From Maridesulfovibrio zosterae DSM 11974 (GTDB lineage: Bacteria; Desulfobacterota; Desulfovibrionia; Desulfovibrionales; Desulfovibrionaceae), in assembly GCF_000425265.1 (NCBI RefSeq), contig NZ_AUDC01000015.1, positions 164,228-211,131 of the forward strand: DNA of 46,904 bases, written 5' to 3'. Shown here in pieces: positions 25,154 through 33,383 of this stretch. The stretch's first letter is position 1. Every line of letters begins with the position of its first letter. Made by a program: the position numbers and the translations under genes. The notes below the pieces were generated by a model, which did not search any database, had not been told where the DNA came from, and worked only from the letters and a program-made list of their open reading frames with translations.

Positions 25154-27667
25154 TTATAATAGTGTGGTGCCTGCCAGGAAGGCGGCGTAGTTAGTATTCC
25201 AGATGACCGGCTTAGGGCTGACGCCCTTGAGAGCCATTAGCCAGAACTCATCCGGAAAAACATTGAAAGGAGCGATTTTGCTCATGGCGCCCATCATGAC
25301 TACGTTAGCACATCGTCCGGTAGGATCACCCAGATTCAAAGCCTGTTGCAACACATCTACGAATACAACGTTATAGTCAGCCAATTCAGTTTTAATGAGT
25401 TCCTCAGATGGATAATCGCTGATATTCATGCCGGGAGGCAGAATAGATGTTTTGGCTAGAACCACGGTGCCGTTAGGCTTCAAGAGCTCGACAAATCCGG
25501 GCCGGAAGACTTCACTCATTTCCATTGATACCAAGCAGTCAACAGAGCCTGGAACCAGAACTGGACTTAAGCTTTCACCGCAGGCAAAAGTCGAAATAAC
25601 CGGCCCACCCATTTGTGCCATGCCGTGAGTTTCACCCTTGACGACATTGGAATCACTATAACCGCTTAGAAAAGCTAGTTTGGTCAAGACGCGTCCGAAG
25701 AACAGGTTGCCCTGCCCACCAACGCCGCGAACAGCCACTGAAAGACGTCTAGGCAATATATTCTTGTCGTAGGAAGGAGTCTCGATAGCCTCGGGAGCGA
25801 CTGGTATAGTTACTGAGCTTTTTATTTTTTCTGCTGGTGTCTCGTCTATCGAAATGGCTCCGACAGCGCAACGTTGCATACAGGCAGGTGTCTCGGACAC
25901 ACATCCGGTACAGAGATTAGTGAATTCAGGGATACCCTCTTCGTCAACGCTGATTCCAGGACAGATGTTACACATGCCGCATTTTTTACACTTTTCGGCG
26001 TCTACAATCAGCTTCTGACCATATCTATCTTTTGGAACTTTGCGTATACAAGTTCCTTGGATAATCACGGTTGTGAACTTGCCCTCTTCAGCAGCCTTTA
26101 AAGCATTTTTCATGGACTTACGGATGCCCTTGTAGTCGTACCCACTAACTTCCACAACGTCGGTACCCTGTGTGCGAACGGCCTCAGCAAGATTGAAAAT
26201 GGTTGGTTCTCCGGCGAGGTTTACCGGTGAAGAAGCCGAAGGCTGCCCCCCTGTCATGGCTGTCCACTCATTGTCTAAAATAATCTTGACACCTGCAGCA
26301 TTACGGAAAGCACTGTTACGGGTTCCGTCCATACCGCTGTGGCATTCACAACTATCACCTATGACACTGATACATTTAGATGCTTTTTCCGGATTTGACA
26401 GAACATATCCGCAACGTTTGTTTTCACTGGCCCCCATAGCTACACCGGTATCCAAGGCATTCATGAAGTAAAGCAATGAGTTACAGCCAATATCGCCAAA
26501 TATAGCTTCAATGTCTTTTTTCTTCAGCATGGAACTGGCTATTTCACCGAACAGGCGGTAAGGGCAACCGGCACAAATCATAGGTGGACGCATCAGCGGC
26601 TGAGTTTTACTTCCGCATTTTTCGATAGTGTGACCAAGAAATTCAGCTATGGCTGCGGGGTCCCATTCAGTAAGATGCGTATATTCTGGCTTACCAGTAA
26701 CCTTGATACCCTTACGCTCAATTTCCTCCTGCACATAATGAAAACCATCATCCAGCACAAAAACTTCGCCTTCGATAGATTCGCAGAATTGCTTAATGAG
26801 ATTCATAGGTAGAGGATTTGTGAACCCCAATGAGAGGATGTCAATATCAGGTTCGTAGAGAGCCTTCACTTCTTTCATGTACATGGTGTTAGGACCGTAT
26901 ACTATGACACCACGCTTGCCGGAACCTTTAATCCATTGGTTCAGAGGACTTTCTTCGACCATCTTGACCAACTCTGGCATACGCTTGTCCATCATCGTAT
27001 TGTAGTTTTTACGAGTCATCCCCGGCAGGCAGTTATATGCGTGCAAGCTTTCCGGCATAGCGACGGGTTCTCGTGACTGTTCGTCCATAAAGCGGACCAG
27101 ACCTTCACTGTGACAGAGCATACCGCTGGGTAGAATTACGACACTGGTGTTATATTTTCGACCTATTTCAACTGCAATGGAAGCAGCCTCATGCATTTCC
27201 TGATGATCACGAGGCTCAAACACAGGAAGAAAACAACTTTTAAACAGATAACGTGGATCCAGAACATGTTGCGTGGAGCTTGGAGTAAAATCTGTTGCGA
27301 CATAATAAATAAGAGCTCCGCGATCCTGAGTAAAAAAAGAAGCACTGGTGACAACATCACCCGCCTGCATCAAACCTGGAATTTTCATGGTAACAACACA
27401 GTCTTCACCAGCTAGAGTATGCCCAAATCCAACACCTACTGCGACAGCTTCACTGACAGACCATCCCACTTTTATCATGTCCTGAACTTGTGACAATCCT
27501 TTGTCGATCACTTCTGAACTTGGAGTTCCCGGGTATCCGTCGGCGCAATGTATCCCGGCACGAACACAGCCGACGGCAAAAGCAATATTACCTTGTAAAA
27601 CTTCTGGCTGACCACTTGGAGCAGTACACATTTGTTTTATGGGATTCATTTGTTGTGTAGTATTCAT
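25154..27667 (-). CDS. Indolepyruvate:ferredoxin oxidoreductase, IorA-IorB fusion
   Basis: This 837-aa protein joins IorA and IorB. The N-terminal pyrimidine domain has VGCVRAGIHCADGYPGTPSSE. A thiamine-diphosphate domain has FGDIGCNSLLYF, GDSCECHSGMDGTRN and DNEWTAMTGGQPS. Two [4Fe-4S] cysteine clusters lie near 560-610 (CKKCGMCNICPG and CTGCVSETPACMQRCAVG). The C-terminal IorB/gamma domain (about 645-837) starts VAVRGVGGQGNLFFGRVLTK. The enzyme oxidatively decarboxylates aryl- or other 2-oxo acids to acyl-CoA while reducing ferredoxin, under anaerobic conditions. TAGGAGA lies 7 nt before the ATG at 27667. It lies between the hydroxyacid dehydrogenase and acyl-CoA synthetase genes, forming an energy-conserving path. 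In most species IorA and IorB are separate genes. Confidence 0.93.
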   Translation of the reverse strand: MNTTQQMNPIKQMCTAPSGQPEVLQGNIAFAVGCVRAGIHCADGYPGTPSSEVIDKGLSQVQDMIKVGWSVSEAVAVGVGFGHTLAGEDCVVTMKIPGLMQAGDVVTSASFFTQDRGALIYYVATDFTPSSTQHVLDPRYLFKSCFLPVFEPRDHQEMHEAASIAVEIGRKYNTSVVILPSGMLCHSEGLVRFMDEQSREPVAMPESLHAYNCLPGMTRKNYNTMMDKRMPELVKMVEESPLNQWIKGSGKRGVIVYGPNTMYMKEVKALYEPDIDILSLGFTNPLPMNLIKQFCESIEGEVFVLDDGFHYVQEEIERKGIKVTGKPEYTHLTEWDPAAIAEFLGHTIEKCGSKTQPLMRPPMICAGCPYRLFGEIASSMLKKKDIEAIFGDIGCNSLLYFMNALDTGVAMGASENKRCGYVLSNPEKASKCISVIGDSCECHSGMDGTRNSAFRNAAGVKIILDNEWTAMTGGQPSASSPVNLAGEPTIFNLAEAVRTQGTDVVEVSGYDYKGIRKSMKNALKAAEEGKFTTVIIQGTCIRKVPKDRYGQKLIVDAEKCKKCGMCNICPGISVDEEGIPEFTNLCTGCVSETPACMQRCAVGAISIDETPAEKIKSSVTIPVAPEAIETPSYDKNILPRRLSVAVRGVGGQGNLFFGRVLTKLAFLSGYSDSNVVKGETHGMAQMGGPVISTFACGESLSPVLVPGSVDCLVSMEMSEVFRPGFVELLKPNGTVVLAKTSILPPGMNISDYPSEELIKTELADYNVVFVDVLQQALNLGDPTGRCANVVMMGAMSKIAPFNVFPDEFWLMALKGVSPKPVIWNTNYAAFLAGTTLL

Positions 27668-27696
27668 TAATGATTCTCCTATTTTTATGGATGAGG

Positions 27697-28677
27697 TTAA
27701 CCAATATTGATATTATTGACTGTTGGACGCGGCTGGATCCCACGTGAAAAATCGATTATCTGATCCGTTACTTGCATATCCATGTTGCTGAATGACTCTA
27801 CCGTAAACGCAGCTGAGTGCGGCATAGCCAGAACGTTATCCAGAGTCAGTAAAGGAGATCCTGTGGGTGGCTCGTTGGTCCAGGCATCAATACCTGCACC
27901 GGCAATCTCTCCACTCTTCAGAGCTTCATAAAGAGCATCCTCATTAATGAGTTCACCACGTGCTGCATTGACGACTATAGAAGATTTTTTCATCATCTTA
28001 AATTGGTCAGAACCTAGCATCTGGGCATTATCCTTTGTCAGATTGCAGTGAAGGGAAAGAACATCCACTTTCGGCAGCATCTCTTCCCATTTCTCTATAC
28101 GCTCAATATTCAATGCATCTGCTAATTCGGCAGGCCAGTAAGGATCATACCCTAGAATACGCATTTTGAAGCCATTGGCGCGCATTGCCACTGCCCGTCC
28201 AATAGCTCCGACACCGACAAGCCCCAGAGTTTTCTTCCAGAGTTCAGTACCCTTGAAACTGGTATGGTCATATTTACCCTGCCGCATATGGCTATCCCCT
28301 TGAGGAATCATTCGCATCAAGCCAAGAATCATTCCCAGAGTCTGATCAGCAACTGCCTGACAATTACAACCGGGTGAATTACAGACCGCAATATTACGTT
28401 CGGTCGCAGCAGGAATATCTACCATGTCCAGACCGACTCCGTACTTGCCGATCATTTTCAGACTTTTCATCTGATCCATCAATTCAGAATTAATCTGCAA
28501 ATCATTACCGTTAAGCAGAACATCTGCCCTGCAAAGATCATCCATAAAGCCAGGAGTATCAATATTTTGTCCCCGGCGATCAATAATTTCCAGATCAGCT
28601 TCGCGTAATTTGTTCAACGCATCTTCACTGCCTGCACAATATGGAGGTGCTTGGATGAAAACCACAGTTTTTGACAT
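27697..28677 (-). CDS. D-isomer-specific 2-hydroxyacid dehydrogenase
   Basis: A 326-aa NAD-binding dehydrogenase. The Rossmann motif is LGLVGVGAIGRAVAMRANGF (about 150-169). The catalytic Arg is in VVNAARGELINEDAL, the Glu in the AWTNEPPTGSPLL region, and the His in MPHSAAFTVES. Family enzymes interconvert D-2-hydroxy acids and 2-oxo acids (for example phosphoglycerate, D-lactate, aryl-lactates, glyoxylate). AAGGAGAAAGT lies just before the ATG at 28677. It precedes iorAB by 29 bp, so it probably supplies or drains the 2-oxo acid used by that enzyme. The exact substrate is not readable. Confidence 0.9.
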   Translation of the reverse strand: MSKTVVFIQAPPYCAGSEDALNKLREADLEIIDRRGQNIDTPGFMDDLCRADVLLNGNDLQINSELMDQMKSLKMIGKYGVGLDMVDIPAATERNIAVCNSPGCNCQAVADQTLGMILGLMRMIPQGDSHMRQGKYDHTSFKGTELWKKTLGLVGVGAIGRAVAMRANGFKMRILGYDPYWPAELADALNIERIEKWEEMLPKVDVLSLHCNLTKDNAQMLGSDQFKMMKKSSIVVNAARGELINEDALYEALKSGEIAGAGIDAWTNEPPTGSPLLTLDNVLAMPHSAAFTVESFSNMDMQVTDQIIDFSRGIQPRPTVNNINIG

Positions 28678-28791
28678 ACTTTCTCCTTTAGCTGTTGAAT
28701 AATTATAAACTTTTACATGGGTGTGTTTGGCGTTTGTTATTTTTTCTACTGCTCATAATTTAGAGAGAACAGTAGATTTTACACTGACTAC

Positions 28792-28968
28792 TCAGAAGAA
28801 TTCAAAGCCAGTTCTTATGGGCACATTGAAAATTATCCACTTTCTTAAACTCTGTGCTTTATTTGGTCTGACAAATAGAGCTAACGGCAAGTGGAACCAA
28901 TAAAGATAAGGGATTAGTGTTAAAGCATGTTCTAAAAATTTTGCTACACCAACTTTTTTGCAAACCAT
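28792..28968 (-). CDS. Small 58-aa hydrophobic protein upstream of the iorAB operon
   Basis: On the minus strand a perfect AAGGAGG (28974-28980) lies 5 nt before an ATG at 28968. It opens a 58-codon frame beginning MVCKKVGVAKFLEHALTLIP and ending PIRTGFEFF with TGA at 28792-28794. Residues about 10-33 (FLEHALTLIPYLYWFHLPLA) form a plausible single membrane or interfacial helix, followed by a basic segment RPNKAQSLRKW. It does not resemble a family I know. It reads in the same direction as the hydroxyacid dehydrogenase 114 bp downstream, so it may be the first gene or leader of that operon. The strong ribosome site is the main support; it could also be a remnant. Confidence 0.5.
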   Translation of the reverse strand: MVCKKVGVAKFLEHALTLIPYLYWFHLPLALFVRPNKAQSLRKWIIFNVPIRTGFEFF

Positions 28969-29519
28969 AGCTGCCTCCTTAAAACAATCGATTATCTAGT
29001 ATTTGTCATACCAATGCTTCTACTCGAAACTATAGATATTAGTATGCTCGTGGTTAGCGGCTGAATGAAAATAAGTTACCTTAAATCTGATCAATATTTT
29101 GCATATTTATGCTGATATAATTCATTTTATGCTGCACAATATTAATTTACAGACACTAGTTTCTGAAAAAAAGACTACTTTAACACAGCAAATCCATCAC
29201 TCCACTTTGCCGCCACCACTAACTTAAATTAATTCTTTATAGCAATAGGTAAGACTTTTAAACTGAGAAGCATAATCATGTCAAGCTAAGTGCAAAAAAT
29301 TATGCTTAAAACCTATTTTAGAAAATAAAATTCAATGAAAACAATATAAACATGCCAAAAAAAACAAGAGAAAGTACTTTTTTGTAAAATTACTCTTGAT
29401 ATAACATTATTTTTACCATAAGGTTTGACCTAAATTATCCCTTAAACACAAGGGTTTTGTGTGTTTGGAATGACAGAGTGTTCCTTTAAGTTAAACTTTT
29501 ATCGAGTCGGAGATTAGCA
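28969..29519. other. Divergent promoter region between the iorAB operon and TRAP system 2
   Basis: 551 bp, very AT-rich, with no gene I can support. It must hold promoters for the leftward small protein/hydroxyacid dehydrogenase/iorAB operon and for the rightward TRAP genes. A 15-bp palindrome at 29419-29433 (listed separately) is the only clear regulatory candidate. Confidence 0.6.
29419..29433. promoter_or_regulatory. Candidate GntR/FadR-type operator upstream of TRAP system 2
   Basis: TAAGGTTTGACCTAA is an inverted repeat (AGGT-N3-ACCT core, one mismatch in the outer arms). It fits the general xGGT-N3-ACCx pattern bound by FadR-subfamily regulators, one of which is encoded at the end of this TRAP operon. 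It lies 86 bp before the dctP start codon, a sensible promoter position. Confidence 0.5.
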
Positions 29520-30575
29520 ATGCAGAAACGGTTATTTCTCGCACTGATCGTAGCACTAGGATTAATGGTTACTGGAACGGCGTTCGCAGCCAAGCATTGG
29601 AAATACGGGCATGTTGCCCCTATCCAAGTAGGTGAATTCATTCAGGGTCATCAGCAGGGATGTTTAGCAATGGCCGAATACGTAAAGAAAAAAACCGATG
29701 GAGACATAGAGATAGCAGTTTTCCCCCTCAGCCAGTTAGGTCCTGAACGCAGTATGCTTGAGCAAACTCAGTTTGGACTGCTGGATATGATGGACTGTAC
29801 AACGGGTACACTTAGCAACCTTGTTCCACAGGTGGGATTGCTGGATCTATTCTTCATGTGGCCAAGTAAAGACGTTGCACACAAAGTAATCACAGATCCT
29901 GAATTCATGAAAATCTACGGTGATCTTCTCCTTCAAAAGGGGCTTGTACATGTTGGTTACAGTGAAAATGAGATGCGCGATTTCGATTGCACCAAACGAT
30001 GCGTAGTATCTCCTGAAGACATGAAAGGAATCCGTGTCCGCGTTATTGAATCTCCAGTATTTCTTGATGGATTTCGCGCTATGGGGGCCAACCCTGTAGG
30101 CATGCCATTTGGCGAAGTATATACAGCGCTGCAACAAGGGGTAATTGATATGCAGGACAACCCCAACCCGACTACCGTGGCCATGAAATTCTCCGAAGTT
30201 GCCAAATTTCTCACCCGTAGTGACCATGCATACACCTGTCTTTTCAAACTGATGAGCAGAGACCTTTATGAAAGCCTGAGCGATAAAGAAAAAGAACTCA
30301 TAAAATCTGGAGCTAAAGTTGGACAGGAACTTAACTGGGCTGCCAATAATGAAATTCGCAAGGAAATGGAGAAAAAGGCTATAAAGCAAGAAGGCTGCAC
30401 CATTAAAGACCTCACCCCCGAACAACGCGAAGCTTTCCGAAAAACTCAGGAAAAGGTCTGGGCAAAATACGCCCAAAAATGTGGCAATATCCCCAATGAT
30501 TCCAAGTATGGAAAGTATGCCGGGGTAGCCTACTTTGATATGATTCAAGATAAGATTAAACAGTACAGCAATTAA
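29520..30575 (+). CDS. TRAP transporter substrate-binding protein (DctP family), second system
   Basis: A 351-aa secreted protein with signal peptide MQKRLFLALIVALGLMVTGT and cleavage after AFA. Conserved DctP elements include GVLDM-like FGLLDMMDCTTGTL, GIRVRVIESPVFLDGFRAMGA with the carboxylate-binding Arg, and GMPFGEVYTALQQGVIDMQD. It is only distantly similar to the first system, so a different organic acid is expected. A GGAGA site precedes the ATG at 29520. The divergent 2-oxo-acid operon and the downstream FadR-type regulator suggest a 2-hydroxy, 2-oxo or amino acid as substrate; that is inference. Confidence 0.93.
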   Translation: MQKRLFLALIVALGLMVTGTAFAAKHWKYGHVAPIQVGEFIQGHQQGCLAMAEYVKKKTDGDIEIAVFPLSQLGPERSMLEQTQFGLLDMMDCTTGTLSNLVPQVGLLDLFFMWPSKDVAHKVITDPEFMKIYGDLLLQKGLVHVGYSENEMRDFDCTKRCVVSPEDMKGIRVRVIESPVFLDGFRAMGANPVGMPFGEVYTALQQGVIDMQDNPNPTTVAMKFSEVAKFLTRSDHAYTCLFKLMSRDLYESLSDKEKELIKSGAKVGQELNWAANNEIRKEMEKKAIKQEGCTIKDLTPEQREAFRKTQEKVWAKYAQKCGNIPNDSKYGKYAGVAYFDMIQDKIKQYSN

Positions 30576-30582
30576 TACTATT

Positions 30583-30648
30583 TGCAGTAGGTGACTTACT
30601 CTCCCACGTGACTGCATCTCCGTTAATTTTATGAGGACCTGAAGGTCC
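30583..30648 (+). promoter_or_regulatory. Hairpins in the long dctP-dctQ spacer, second system
   Basis: The 205-bp gap between dctP and dctQ contains a compact hairpin GGACCT-GA-AGGTCC (30635-30648). A looser pairing TGCAGT/ACTGCA (30583-30588 and 30611-30616) lies just after the dctP stop. No T tract follows. They may stabilise the dctP message or reduce read-through, as proposed for the first TRAP operon. Confidence 0.4.
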
Positions 30649-30780
30649 TAAGTTTGGGTGCGTTGCATATGGATTAAGGAGCAATTGTTTTTCACGGTTT
30701 TAAGAGCAAGTCATTATATAAAACAGCAGGGTGGCGATGGCCAATGTTCAGGTTTCGCCGCCCTCGCAAGGAGAAATGCG

Positions 30781-31269
30781 GTGAGATTCAACGAAATTTT
30801 TAACTCATTCGAAGAATTGTCCATCGGCGGCCTTCTGCTCCTGCTGGCAATGGCAACAACTTTTCAGGTTATAACGCGATATTGTTTTGACATCACCTTT
30901 GACTGGATGGCTGAAGGTTCTCGTTACCTAACCATTTTAGCGACTTTTGCCGGAGCTGGACTGGCGGTTAAATCAGGCGCGCACTTCACAATGGATGCTG
31001 CAATTCACTTCCTACCCGAGCGGCCCACCTTACTTGTCAAATCAATAGCGCATTTCTTCAGCTCATTCATTATGTTCATTGTGGGCTATCAGGCTTACGT
31101 ATTAGTCAAGAAATTAGCTCTCTTTGGCATGAGTACGGCCTCTCTTGGTCTCCCCATGTGGGTTGCCTACCTGCCTATCCTGTTCTTCAGTCTGGTCATA
31201 GGTTGGCGTTTCTTCCATGAAGGCATCAAGTCTCTTCGTGCCTTCATTAACCCGGCATCAGCCAGCTAG
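30781..31269 (+). CDS. TRAP transporter small membrane subunit (DctQ family), second system
   Basis: A 162-aa protein with four membrane helices (about 15-35, 48-65, 85-107, 125-145). The conserved DWMAEGSRYLTILATFAGAG is followed by VKSGAHFTMDA. The frame is open from 30658, but the GTG at 30781 is chosen because AAGGAG (30768-30773) lies 7 nt before it, and because DctQ proteins begin right before the first helix. The dctM gene starts 8 nt after its stop, so the two subunits are made together. Confidence 0.9.
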   Translation: MRFNEIFNSFEELSIGGLLLLLAMATTFQVITRYCFDITFDWMAEGSRYLTILATFAGAGLAVKSGAHFTMDAAIHFLPERPTLLVKSIAHFFSSFIMFIVGYQAYVLVKKLALFGMSTASLGLPMWVAYLPILFFSLVIGWRFFHEGIKSLRAFINPASAS

Positions 31270-31277
31270 GAGATATC

Positions 31278-32552
31278 ATGGAACTGTTTCTCGTCATCTC
31301 CTTCATCTTTCTACTGGTACTTTCTGTTCCCATTGGAATTGTAGTTTTAGCCACTACCGCCGGTGCAGTATACTTCTTTCTAGGAATGCCCCTGACCACT
31401 CTAGTACAACAATTGTTCAACGGGTTGGATAATTTTCTTCTCTTGGCCATTCCATTTTTCATCCTCGCCGGAAATATTATGGCCGAGGGGAGAATAGCCA
31501 CTGTATTGGTTGAAGCCATGAAAGCTCTCACCGGGCGAATACCCGGAGGTCTCGCAATCTCAGGCCTGCTAACCTGCATGTTCTTTGCTGCTATTTCCGG
31601 TTCCAGCCCGGCTACAGTTATCGCCATTGGCGGCATTATGATTCCCGCCCTGGTCAAAGCCGGCTATGACGAAAAATTCAGTATTGGCCTCCTGACCAGT
31701 GCCGGAACGCTTGGCATCCTAATCCCCCCTTCCATCCCGATGGTCCTGTATGCAATGGTCGGCGACACATCGGTGAGCGACATGTTCATGGCCGGTATCG
31801 TGCCGGGTATCCTGCGCGTTGTATTCTTCGGAGTATACGCTATGGTTCTTGCTAAACGCTTTGGATGGTCCGCAAAAACAGTCTATTCATTTCGCGATAC
31901 AATACGAATTTTTGGACAGGCGACCTGGGGCCTGCTTATGCCGATAATCGTCTTAGGCGGTATTTACAGCGGTATTTTTACACCCACAGAAGCTGCCGGT
32001 GTCTCCGTGATATATGCCCTGTTCGTGGAAATGGTCATTTACAAATCCATGAATTTAGCTAAATTCAAAAAAGTCCTTGTTCAGTCGGCGATACTTTCCT
32101 CTGCACTTTTGTTCATCATCGCCTGTGCGATGCCGTTCATCTGGCTGCTGACCCGTGAACAGTTACCGATGCAGGCGGCTGAATTCATCGGAAGTATTGT
32201 CTCCAACAAGTACGTTTTCCTTATGCTGGTCAACATCCTTTTGTTGTTTATCGGCTGCGTAATGGATATCGTGGCGGCCATTCTGGTCCTCACGCCGATA
32301 TTCAAACCCATGCTTGCCATGTTCGGCATTGATCCGGTCATGTTCGGTATTATTATGATCTGCAACGTGGAACTAGGATTCCTGACCTTCCCGTTCGGAT
32401 TAAATCTATTTGTCTCCATGGGATTAACCAAGAAACCACTGACATACATCGCTGCGGCAGTTTTGCCATTCTTAGGCATGTGTGGCATTTGTCTTCTCTT
32501 GGTTACATACATTCCCTGGTTATCCCTATGGCTTCCCAATTTCCTGAAATAA
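31278..32552 (+). CDS. TRAP transporter large permease (DctM family), second system
   Basis: A 424-aa protein of about 12 helices. Signatures are FLLLAIPFFILAGNIMAEGRI, AAISGSSPATVIAIGGIMIP, GILIPPSIPMVLYAMVGDTS and GIFTPTEAAGVSVIYALFVE. TAGGAGATATC precedes the ATG. It forms the sodium-driven uptake channel with the DctQ subunit encoded just upstream. A hairpin follows at 32561-32587 before the fadR-type gene. Confidence 0.95.
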   Translation: MELFLVISFIFLLVLSVPIGIVVLATTAGAVYFFLGMPLTTLVQQLFNGLDNFLLLAIPFFILAGNIMAEGRIATVLVEAMKALTGRIPGGLAISGLLTCMFFAAISGSSPATVIAIGGIMIPALVKAGYDEKFSIGLLTSAGTLGILIPPSIPMVLYAMVGDTSVSDMFMAGIVPGILRVVFFGVYAMVLAKRFGWSAKTVYSFRDTIRIFGQATWGLLMPIIVLGGIYSGIFTPTEAAGVSVIYALFVEMVIYKSMNLAKFKKVLVQSAILSSALLFIIACAMPFIWLLTREQLPMQAAEFIGSIVSNKYVFLMLVNILLLFIGCVMDIVAAILVLTPIFKPMLAMFGIDPVMFGIIMICNVELGFLTFPFGLNLFVSMGLTKKPLTYIAAAVLPFLGMCGICLLLVTYIPWLSLWLPNFLK

Positions 32553-32560
32553 ACAAATAC

Positions 32561-32590
32561 GGGGCGGGAATGACTTTCTCGCCCCTTTGC
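32561..32590 (+). terminator. Hairpin terminator or attenuator after TRAP system 2
   Basis: GGGGCG.GA and TC.CGCCCC (32561-32569 and 32577-32585) form a GC-rich stem with a short loop, followed by TTTGCC. It lies 9 nt after the dctM stop and 50 bp before the regulator gene. It may end most TRAP transcripts and let some reach the regulator gene. Confidence 0.6.
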
Positions 32591-32636
32591 CACAAAAAAA
32601 CTAATTTAACAGGTATGTTCGAATAAAAGAGAAATT

Positions 32637-33383
32637 ATGAGCAAGAAACAGGTATTCGCCAAAAAACAAAAAACAGGACGTTTTGAAGACGTCGTTTCGT
32701 TGATCAAACGTGAAATCCTGCTGAAAACGTACAAAGTCGGCGATATGCTCCCACGCGAGGAAGAACTAGCTACACAACTAGGCATCAGCAGACCTATGGT
32801 CAGAGAGGCTCTCGCTGTTTTGAAAACAGAGGGCTATCTGGAAGCCAGACGCGGAGTCGGTGGCGGCACTTTTGTTAAGGATATTCTGCAAAGCAGCCAA
32901 ATGGGTGAACTTATATCCGATCTGATCGTCATGGACCAGATGTCCATTGCTGATCTTTGCAACGCCCGTCTTTTCCTGGAACCGGAGTGCGCACGTGCAG
33001 CCGCTTTAAACGCTACCCCAGTAGAGATCAGAACCCTCGCCAAGATTCTCGATAAGACATCCAATGCAAAGAATCGTGTGGAAGCGGTAGAACATACGTC
33101 AGATTTCCACAATTACGTCGCCTTGTGCAGCAAGAATATTTATTTTGCAATGAGCATTCGAGCAATGATGGGGTTTACCAGCCTATTCATTGAAACGTTG
33201 GTAGATCTCAATGATGATATCCATGACGACAAAGCTCACGAAATTATTTTCGATGCTATTGCTTCCCGTAATCCACAAGAAGCATATGAACAAATGTTCG
33301 TCCACGTTGTGGAACTGAAAAAATCCATGTGCAAACTGGAAGCTCATTTTAGAGAAGTCACAAACAATAACATGAGAGAGTAA
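32637..33383 (+). CDS. FadR-subfamily GntR transcriptional regulator
   Basis: A 248-aa protein with an N-terminal winged helix. GDMLPREEELATQLGISRP is followed by VREALAVLKTEGYLEARRGVGGGTFV (about 40-85), the GntR signature. An all-helical FCD effector domain (about 100-235) contains ARLFLEPECARAAA and metal/ligand-binding-type residues in DFHNYVAL. FCD domains bind carboxylic acids such as lactate, pyruvate or amino-acid derivatives. It sits at the end of the TRAP 2 operon, so it is the likely controller of this operon and perhaps of the divergent iorAB operon. A candidate site is at 29419-29433. Confidence 0.92.
   Translation: MSKKQVFAKKQKTGRFEDVVSLIKREILLKTYKVGDMLPREEELATQLGISRPMVREALAVLKTEGYLEARRGVGGGTFVKDILQSSQMGELISDLIVMDQMSIADLCNARLFLEPECARAAALNATPVEIRTLAKILDKTSNAKNRVEAVEHTSDFHNYVALCSKNIYFAMSIRAMMGFTSLFIETLVDLNDDIHDDKAHEIIFDAIASRNPQEAYEQMFVHVVELKKSMCKLEAHFREVTNNNMRE

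Noticed and set aside
28721-28903. Plus-strand 60-codon frame in the iorAB upstream region
   Set aside because: No ribosome site, GTG start inside a T-rich run, and it lies opposite the better-supported 58-aa minus-strand frame.
29847-30617. Minus-strand frame of 256 codons opposite the second dctP gene
   Set aside because: The plus strand codes for a clear DctP protein with signal peptide; the opposite frame is Phe/Ile-rich without any family signature.
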